Under the pieces are notes generated by a model. It was given only the letters and a program-made list of their open reading frames with translations, had not been told where the DNA came from and made no database searches. DNA of 64,000 nt from Aplidium turbinatum (taxonomy: Eukaryota > Chordata > Ascidiacea > Aplousobranchia > Polyclinidae): the NCBI GenBank assembly GCA_918807975.1, contig OU964923.1, forward strand, positions 434,001 through 498,000, read 5' to 3'. Position numbers and translations under genes: made by a program. Shown in pieces: positions 56,340-64,000 of the stretch (its first letter is position 1; every line of letters begins with the position of its first letter).

Positions 56340-56666
56340 TAATTGTTTGTTTGTTTGTTTTATTATTTTTATCCTGCATTGCGGGAAAGCGGACTTGAGC
56401 GCTATGCATCGGTGTACGCCTTCCGACGTACACCTGACCCACGCTGCAGCCTACTGCAATGTCTGTTTCCGGTTGTCTACTGAGTAGACAACTCTACTTA
56501 TGAATTAAATTTGGTACTACCCATTACTGGAAATCGATCACTGGGTAGAGGCAATTATCGTAAAGTTTCTTGCCCAGAGAAACAACAGCATGTGCGGGTG
56601 GCTGGAGTCGAACATGCAGGCTCTCGACTGCGAGCCCAACGCGCTAACCACTCGGCCACTGCTGCC
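56340..56666 (-). mobile_element. Second tRNA-derived SINE family, minus strand, with AAAC tail
   Basis: Read on the minus strand from 56666: GGCAGCAGTGGCCGAGTGG (A box), CATGTTCGACTCCAGCC (B box), TTTCTCTGGGCAAGAAACTT, and at the end a tail of AAAC units (plus-strand TTGTTTGTTTGTTTG near 56342). The head resembles a tRNA with GGCCGAGTGG, so its origin differs from the GTTAGCTCAG family. Confidence 0.7.
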
Positions 56667-56728
56667 ATTGGCCGATCCATCGTTTGCTAACGTTGGATCG
56701 GTGTGGAGGGGACGAGTTTAGCTGACTG

Positions 56729-57145
56729 AAGTATAAAATTGGTAGCCACTTTAACAAGGAAAAATTCTGCCACTGCAAATGACTAGAATGCACCGCCAAC
56801 CAATCATAAGCTACGTTTTCTATGACGTGGAAAAGAGCGAAAAGAAGATGATACAAAGCAAATCAAGTGATGGATTTTCTGTCAGCTGGTTGGCTTAGGG
56901 GTTAGGGCTAGAAAGTAGTTATTTCATTGACGCGGTTTCGATTCCCACCACTACTATTGCCCTTTTTCTTCTGTAATTACCAAATAAAGTTCTAAACAAG
57001 CATTAACTCTCTGGCTGAGTGCTAGAAAGGTCACAATTGGACGGTAGCCTCTTATAACATGTTGTGATTGGTTGGCGGTTGCATTGTAGTCATTCGCAGT
57101 GGCAGAATTTCTACTTGTTATAGTGGCTACCTATAAAATTATCGC
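56729..57145. mobile_element. Long inverted-repeat element with an internal tRNA-like segment
   Basis: The left arm (about 56729-56816: TATAAAATTGGTAGCCACT, CTGCCACTGCAAATGACTAG, CCGCCAACCAATCA) returns inverted at about 57060-57145 with some differences. Between them, GGTTTCGATTCCCACC near 56934 looks like a B box and TTAGGGGTTAGGGC a possible A box. Confidence 0.55.
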
Positions 57146-57149
57146 TTTA

Positions 57150-59185
57150 TCAACGCAACTTTATATCAAAGCACGCTTGATATCTTCAAGACATTACTTC
57201 TCTGGGTATAATTGAATTTCCACAAAATGATGATGTTGTTTTTGCTAGTTTTTTTTATTTGTTTTCGTCATTGATTCGTATCGCTAAGTTGTATTTGTAA
57301 CTACTTTGTGAGTCCTGCAAGGCCTGGTGCGTTGCGCTTGAAATGGTTTTCCCCGTGGTAAAATTTCTTTGTGGGGTTTTCTTTGCCTGCCTTGCTCTTC
57401 TTTGCTATAAGCTAAACGCATCAAGACGTGTTCCCTCCACGACCATCAGCACTCTTGATAACGCACCATGGCCGATCTTCATAGCAACTGTCCATACAAA
57501 TCTTAAATAGCCTATCAGCTAAAGCTATTTGGGCTAATAAAGCTATAGGCTATAGGCCTAGCCTAAATATAAGCTTATGTTGTTTATTTATTTCATTTTT
57601 TTTGTAACAGTTTCTTTTTTTTATTTTCCCTTTATATCTTAAATTGTTCTGAAGGCGTTGCGACCGTGCCAAATTTCTCAACTCAATAACTTACTTCGGT
57701 CACAAACACGTTTTAACGTTTGCGTTTTGTCGCTTCTCCCTTTTTTTCGACCTTTGCTATGTTGACGTGTATTGTTTTTGATATGATGGTCAGAAATAAA
57801 AAACAACTGAACTGAACAATAATGTTTTGATAATAATTTTTTACTAAGGATATATATGAAGATTTATTCCAAAGAACAGCAACCCCTTCATGAGGTCTTC
57901 CTGTCCTGACCCCATCACCTTTGTGATTCATCTTTGCCCACTGCTATTGTAACACTCTTGCAACTTTATAATCGCTTTATTATTGTGCAGATATTCATGA
58001 TGTCTGGTGGATCTCCTACTGTACGAGACCTCTGCGTTTCTCATTTGCCGAAGCTGGCCTGCCAGTTGAAAACAGAGGAACTGCTTAGCGTTAGTGCCGT
58101 GCAAAAGTGAACCAACCCATTTACGCCCCTAGATGTATTTTTGTGTCCTTTTCCCGCGTCGTTGCATTAATTATTAGGCTAATGCCGCTCCTTCTACGTT
58201 TTTCTTATGGCTTGTGTGGAATTTCTCGCATCATTCATCGTTCCTAACCAGACATAGTTCTTGTCGCTTAGAGCTACCTGTCCTGTTAGGTTTGAAGTCT
58301 GTAAAAGTTTCTGGCCAGTCCATTTTTTGGCCCCTTTCGTTTCCTCATGAAGGTTTTGTCAGAAGCCAGACCCCGGTCTGCTTTCTTGTGGTGGTGTCTG
58401 TAGAATTCCGACACATTTTCCGTACGTTTGTATGTTACGAATGTTTCAAATTACCATCCTTTATTATTCATTTGAGCACGCTGGTCGCGCGTGATCAACT
58501 GGCCTGATCAAGATTGTTACGATCGTTCTTTATCAGATCAGCAGCTGCACTGTTGTCATGTCAGAAGTTTTGTTTCGGCCGTAAAGTTAAAATTGGTTAC
58601 CGGTACCATGGTTTTGTTAAACGTAAAGTGGTTTCCGGCTTTCAATCCTCATCTTCAATAAAAATTATATGCGTATGATTTAGTAATTAAAATAGCACGC
58701 GCTACTTTTGTTTGACACAGAAAGCACTTTGCGACGTCGAAATGACCTTGAAAAGTTTACACTGCCATTTCAAAGTCGTTATAAAAAACAAGTTCCGGTT
58801 CTAGGTGAAATTTCCACATCTCTTATCTTAAAGACACAAGCAATTTAGAATGCGTGTAATCTTTTCCAACGAAGAAAAATCTCTACACCTCGGCATTGAA
58901 AGGAAAGGGATTAAGGGAATGATGTATTGTCTGAAAAAAAAGGTTTCCACAATTGACTTTTTTCCGTACCGGTACCGGCATTTCGTGCGACGGCATCAGC
59001 ACACCAAAAATTAATCCTCGGAGTCGTGACTGGTGTGGAGGACACTCTTCTTGGTATCAACGTCACTTGATGTTTCCGACAATAATCGAATGATTTCTGG
59101 TTTGATGTTTTAAATCAAAATATTTCAAAAATGAGTCATTTTTTAAACTGTAAATTTGGAAAGCAGTCGGTAGCGGGAGTGCAAC
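57150..59185. other. Intergenic region, no gene seen
   Basis: AT-rich sequence. The open frame at 58214-58507 (97 residues) lacks family resemblance and splice support. No repeats with recognisable ends. Confidence 0.45.
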
Positions 59186-59189
59186 TGAA

Positions 59190-59345
59190 AGAAATGTAGC
59201 GCCTCTCTGCTACCTTGGAAAAAAAGTAGCACGGCTACTGCAGTCGCTACTCCAACAAAACAGTAATCCTAGTGGCGCTACCGTTACTTGTATCAAAAAA
59301 GCAGCGGCACTACAAAAGTAGCGTGCTACTGCTCACCTCTGGTAA
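59190..59345. repeat. Dispersed repeat related to 21520-21605
   Basis: AAGTAGCACGGCTACTGCAG, CGCTACTCCAACAAAACAG and GTAGCGTGCTACTGCTCACC, with AGAGGTGAGCAGTAGC as the inverted right end. Confidence 0.5.
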
Positions 59346-60924
59346 TCCCAGTGACGATCGGTGAGGGAAAGCAAGGAAAGCAGTGCTTACCTTAGCAAAA
59401 ACTATGCAAAATATAATGACTGAATTCTAGGTTTAACTTCTTATTATTTTTATCACGTCTATTTTAACTTGAAAATTACTGTATTCGTGACTAGAATTAC
59501 TCGTAACGCTTGTGAGTAGTCTAAGTCCTCACCAAACCGCATGTCTTGCCTATTGAAGCAAACGCTTCTGTCAGAAACAATCACTGAGGCTCCAGGGAAA
59601 TCAACTATCAAAGTTGCTTTCCCAGATTCAAAAATGTCAAAAAACGCCTTCGTTTCATCCAATCCTCACTCGTTTTGCAAAACGTCACCAGCTGCTTAGC
59701 CAATCAGATGTGTTATGGTTATGGTAGGTTAGTTGTGCTTTCTCAGTGACATCAATGCGAACATTCGCTAGAGCGACTAGACTAACTCGTCAGAATGGTC
59801 TCTCGTCACGGTACACGCACAGCATCATAATGCCAAAGAGCTTGTTGCTGTTTTTTGATGTCTCCTCGCCATGTACTTTAGCCTACTAGCTTTCATAGCC
59901 ATGCCTTTGCCCTTTTTACAGCGTTGATATAACGTTACTTCGCCAATGAACGTTCAGGTGCGGATGCAATATTTAGTTTGTTAAGCTTCTATACGAAGGA
60001 GGCAAACTTATCCAGCTTTTTGTACAAATTGCTTGCGGTTGTAATGTTTAGGCCTAAGTGTTAGTTTTTGTAGTGTAGGCTTAACTGAATATCTGAGAAT
60101 GAACATTCATGACGAATTAAACATTTAGACAACTATTATTCCATGTCTAACACAGGATTTTGGTCCTGCAACGTTAAAATTAAGATTGTTCATGACTTCT
60201 AAACATTAAATGGATGTATGATCACGACATAGGCTGTTCCAGCCAATCGTTCACCAAATCAAACGTCATATAAAAACCGTTATGGTCTACTTAACCTAGC
60301 TGGCATCTTACGTCATGGAAATTGCTAGAAAATGTCCAAATATTGCACCATCGGTCGTAAGACCTGATGAAATATTGCATCACTACCTTTGAACACCGGT
60401 TTGAATTGCGTGACAATGTCTTTCATTATTGCGTCACAGTTACTGTCTACGTGCATTTGAGATATCGCAAATTATTCTAGTCATTCGTAAAATTGTTTGT
60501 TGGAAGTCAGTCGCATATTTAACTGTTTGCTTGGTGCTTGCTAGCTGGAGAAATTTTCCGTCTTTTATCTAAGTAATCTGTTCTGTAGTGACAAGTTTTA
60601 GTGGTGTACGGCGTTGCATTCCATTTTCGACAGCTTTGAGGCTATTTTTACAGAAATACAATTCTCGAATAGAGGTTTCCTGAAGAGTGTTTCCTTTTCG
60701 GTCATTACATACAGACGAACGGATCCGGGAACTTTATGTTACAATTTTCCCACGAAGCGATTATGGTTTACCGCTGTGACCATAAATAATAAAAGACGTG
60801 ACTTGTTAGCTGGTAGGCCAAGAACCACTTGAAGCACATAGGCGAAGCACAATTTGACAGATTTTTATTTTTGATTTGTTTTGGAAATGCTCTCAGAGCG
60901 CACCAAATTGGAAGTGTTTTTCAA

Positions 60925-61025
60925 AAATTTCTGGGGGAGGCCCCCCTGCTGGAAGTGTTGCTTTCGGCAACACGCCTTCGGGCTTCGCCCGACGGTTACG
61001 CCCTTCGTGCCTACTACCTTGCTGC
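60925..61025. repeat. GC-rich stem-loop block
   Basis: GGGGGAGGCCCCCC, TGTTGCTTTCGGCAACA and CGGGCTTCGCCCG are three short hairpins in a row within AT-rich DNA. The high GC keeps several frames open on both strands (about 60829-61127); I regard these as non-coding. The style is like the GC core of the hAT MITE at 48736-49185. Confidence 0.55.
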
Positions 61026-61059
61026 AGCATGTTTCCAAGTTGCTTTCCCAACGGTTTAA

Positions 61060-62570
61060 GTCACCGAACATTAATCCATGATCAACAAATAACATCAATT
61101 TATTATAAAATGACATCAAATAATTAACGCCCCGTTAGCTCAGTGATTACGTTCCCGACTCAAGATCAAGCTGGTTTGGCTCTCCATTCAGCGGCACCCA
61201 GTAAATGGAATATTTCCCGGAAACAACACTTCAACAATCGGCCCTGCGTCAAAAGCTTCTACAAGTACGCGCGAAATTGCGACGAAAAACTATCGGAGGC
61301 TTTGTCAGTCCAAGGATAAAAACCCAAAACACGTCAAAGGATTTTCCATATAATAAATCAATAACGTCTTTTAAACATCGATACTTGTTCTTGAGGTAAA
61401 TGCGATCATCATCAAAGTCAACACAGGCCGATACCCATCTTTAACCAGTAGCTCACCCACAGAGTCCTTCATCTGGTGTAATAATCGAGCTCTCGTAAGT
61501 GTAGTTTCGCTTTACAAACTGGAAGATGCACAAATGCCTCTTTTTAATTCCTAGTTGCTCATTTCGTTACGTGTGCCTACTTTTGCGAGGCAAAACTGTG
61601 CTTTATATCACTCTTGTCGTTTCACTCTATAGCTAGGCTAGCGAGGAGCAAGTTGCTTGGTTCTGGTGGCGAGTTTAAGTGTTACGGTGGGTGGTTTGTT
61701 ACAGAAATTGTGATTCTATAATATGTCTTTTGTTACCCATTGTCAGTGCTGCAGGATCATTTCAAGTAGATACAATACTAAACTATTAAAAGTCGGTTTC
61801 AAATGGAAAGAAACTAAAGAAATCAACAATACCATAACTCGTAGCTGGCATAATTTTTCCGCGACTACAAAGCAAAACTAATCTAACTTTCAGGTAAAAC
61901 CCGCAGAACTGGCAACCCTTTAAACTTCTTAGGCATTGTTGGCACTTGGGAACATTTAAAGGGGTTATCGAATCACGATCTTTACCTTCACCGGAAAAAC
62001 TAGTCTAAATGGAACGGGCAACCCTGATGATTGGTATTTAGGGTTTCCGCAAGCAGGTGTTTGATTTAAATTTAAAGTAATAATTTAATCCAGCAACACT
62101 GTTAACAAATCAACTGATTTGACGTTCCCTACAACGCGGCTCATCTCGGCAGCTACTTTCTCAACTCAAGTTCTATATTGAAATTAATAATTAAAAAAAC
62201 TAATTATCTCACATGGCAACACTGTAAACAAATAACTTGATTTGAATTCTTTACTGAAATTATTTGATAAAAATTAATAAGTTCAAGAAACAAACTTATT
62301 TTTGTTTTGTTGATGTCTTTCGGCCTCAAGTTGAACATAAACAAACCAGAGGACACTCCCCAACCCTTTGCTAACAACACAACTGCATCATCGCAACGTT
62401 GATACAACGTTGTCTATCGTTGATACTTTATCATGTAGCCTAACAAACAAACAAAGGATAGCAACAATTTAATATAAACAAAACAAATAAACAATATCAA
62501 TTATCAGAACCAGTAGTGGAATCAGCATCATCATCAGTGGAATCCTTGTGTTTGATGTAAAATGGTTATG
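61060..62570. repeat. Segmental duplication, copy 2 (pairs with 21617-26345)
   Basis: It contains the paralogous SINE (61127-61330), the empty TTAA site (about 61371), the regions GTCCTTCATCTGGTGTAATA and AAATGGAACGGGCAACCCTG shared with copy 1, the empty ATTTAAAG hAT site (about 61963), and a copy of the last exon of the NLR-type gene. Confidence 0.8.
61127..61330 (+). mobile_element. tRNA-derived SINE, copy in the duplication
   Basis: ACGCCCCGTTAGCTCAGTGA with part of the B-box region lost, then CTCTCCATTCAGCGGCACCC and GGCTTTGTCAGTCCAAGGAT. The flank is identical in layout to SINE copy 2 at 21668. Confidence 0.75.
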
Positions 62571-62575
62571 CAGTA
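62497..62575 (-). pseudogene. Duplicate of NLR-type exon 10
   Basis: The minus strand reads PFYIKHKDSTDDDADSTTGS and DN, then TGA, in line with exon 10 at 26406-26320. The match ends abruptly before the GYGDDHN part, and no acceptor is visible, so it is a partial copy unless joined to an unseen gene. Confidence 0.6.
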
Positions 62576-62865
62576 TTGATTTTATGGACATTTAATTTTT
62601 AGCAATGCTACTACATTTATACTACCGTACCTCACCTTTCTCGTAACATTGCTACTATTACTCAACGTAATATCCTAGAAACTTAAAAAACGTGTAAAAC
62701 GATCCTGCAAAACTTCTTGAAACGCAACGCGTCCGAACTTTTAATATTGCTCATTGTTGGAGCTCTCGCTCTCGTCTGTTGTGACGTATTCTCGAGCAGT
62801 GTTTCCACTTTTTGGTCATTTTGAAAAAAATAAAAAATAAATGAAACATTGGACTTTGGGCCTTG

Positions 62866-62990
62866 CCAGCGCCATTGAAAACCAATTTTTTTCGGTAATT
62901 TTTAAAAAAATGTATTCTTGAATGTTCAGTTTACGTATTTGAATGCTTAATTCGCGTTTGAAAATTTCATTTAGTAGGCCTTTAAGGCGG
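62866..62990. repeat. Dispersed repeat shared with 43010-43135
   Basis: CCATTGAAAACC, TTTTTTTCGGTAATTTTT, GTATTCTTGAATGTTCAGTT and TTGAATGCTTAATT match the intron repeat of the NLR-type gene in the same orientation. Confidence 0.6.
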
Positions 62991-64000
62991 CTTAAGTCTG
63001 TTTGAACAAACGTCTGTCTTAAGCGTCGATTTTGCGATTCAGAAAACAGACTTATGCTTTAGCAAGGCTTATACTCGGCTTATAAGCCGAAAGCTATAAG
63101 CCACCTGCGGAGGTGGTTTAAGCCTCAGTTGAAAGAAAAAGTGTTTGGCTAATACTGGAGGTATTAAAAGTAGGAGGTTTGTTACAGCATTTTTTTTTAA
63201 ATAGACCATCTGGTGCAAAAGCACGAGACTCTTTTGATACAAAATGCATTGTTTTGTTTGCAAAGTGTGAGAATTAAATCGAAAACCGATAAAAGAAAAG
63301 GTGGCAGATATTGCTTGCATTAACAACGTCTCTTACCGCTATTATCACCTAGCTAACCTGACATCATTGTTTTATGCGGCCGCTAAGGTTTGACATCGAC
63401 TTCAACGATCATCGCATGTTACGTAATAAAAACAATTATATCCTACACGCAAAAATAAAAATAAAATCTCTTAAAACAGCTCTTTCTGCTGTTTTATCTC
63501 GTGAGCTTTGTATATTGCTCAACAAGTGCATAAACTTTAGAATTGACAAGAAATCATTAAAAAAACGTATTCAAAATTTTTACTTCGGCCGACGCTATTT
63601 CACACTCAGCAATCTCCGTCAGCAATGATTTTGGCACAGCAAAATGCGTTCATTTTGAAAACTGCCGAGCTGGAGACAACAGCTTGTCCCTTGTATAAGT
63701 TAAACCAAGACCGACTTTGAACCTGTCTTTTTGAGGTGAAAATCGTTTGCAAAGTGCGAACATCTCTACCTATACTCGTTACTCTAGTATATACGGTATT
63801 CGATAAGATGAAAGACTATAAAGACTTTCGATAAAAAACAGAAAACACTTCGCGTGGTTAACGCTTTGAAGGCAAGTAATTAGCAAAACGAGCGAAATGG
63901 GGTTAATAAAACTGATAGCGGGTTTCCATTCTGCTTGAGATCATGATATTTTGCGCTTTATCTCGATGACTTCACTGTCTTGTTCGTTGTTATTCACTCG
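62991..64000. other. Window end, palindromic words, no gene supported
   Basis: Short palindromes occur at 63000-63110 (GGCTTAAGTCTGTTTGAACA and CGGCTTATAAGCCG). The open frame 63374-63628 (84 residues, Lys-rich) has no recognisable domain, and I cannot decide whether it is an exon. Confidence 0.4.

Noticed and set aside
56595-56666. Functional tRNA gene on the minus strand (GGCCGAGTGG ... GTTCGACTCC)
   Set aside because: It continues into a conserved SINE body with an AAAC tail, so it is the head of a retroposon.
59459-59662. Minus-strand 67-residue frame (KAFFDIFESGKATLIVDFPG)
   Set aside because: It looks protein-like but has no ATG in frame, no clear splice borders and no family resemblance.
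60829-61127. Overlapping open frames in several registers around 60.9-61.1 kb
   Set aside because: All arise from one GC-rich hairpin block with few stop codons; no coherent protein.
63374-63628. Lys-rich 84-residue frame near the window end
   Set aside because: Cannot be tied to a domain or splice sites; left undecided and not called a gene.

Overview
The window is animal nuclear DNA: about 36-40% GC by eye, GT-AG introns, tRNA-derived SINEs, non-LTR retrotransposons and many cut-and-paste DNA transposons. A marine invertebrate deuterostome, perhaps a tunicate, would fit the NACHT-type gene and the repeat style, but nothing here fixes the species. Only three host genes are well supported. 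At the left edge (1-559, minus) is the 5' end of a proline-rich AT-hook protein that runs out of the window. At 12.9-13.7 kb is PSMA1, the proteasome subunit alpha type-1, with its coding region in one exon. From 52.2 down to 26.3 kb on the minus strand runs a NACHT gene rebuilt here from splice sites and codon phase: six exons carry the N-terminus, the complete NACHT ATPase and a linker, one small exon lies at 38.5 kb, and three exons at 28.4-26.3 kb encode an LRR-like C-terminus.

The rest is mainly mobile DNA in layers. 0.6-12.5 kb: relics of a Nimb/I-like LINE, inverted-repeat elements and a MITE family with 8-bp target duplications and a telomere-like (TTAGGG) core. 14.4-21.2 kb: a 23-bp minisatellite split by a ZBED-type hAT, which itself holds an apparently intact CR1/L2-like LINE. 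21.3-25.8 kb: SINEs, a TTAA-flanked 2.56-kb element and a 738-bp hAT. 29-38 kb: a second Nimb-like LINE, a hAT relic, and a 4.4-kb transposon with 3-bp target duplications encoding an XPG/FEN1-like nuclease plus a CXC-type cysteine cluster, with a DD41D mariner sitting inside its terminal repeat. 38.6-40.7 kb: hAT elements chained end to end at one GTCTAGAC-like target. 43.7-44.5 kb: about 93 copies of a 9-bp repeat inside a NACHT-gene intron.

A segmental duplication links 21.6-26.4 kb with 61.1-62.6 kb. It includes the last coding exon of the NACHT gene, and the second copy preserves the empty target sites of both the TTAA element and the 738-bp hAT, so their boundaries and relative age can be read directly. 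The stretches 44.8-47.2, 57.2-59.2 and 62.6-64.0 kb hold no gene I can support.
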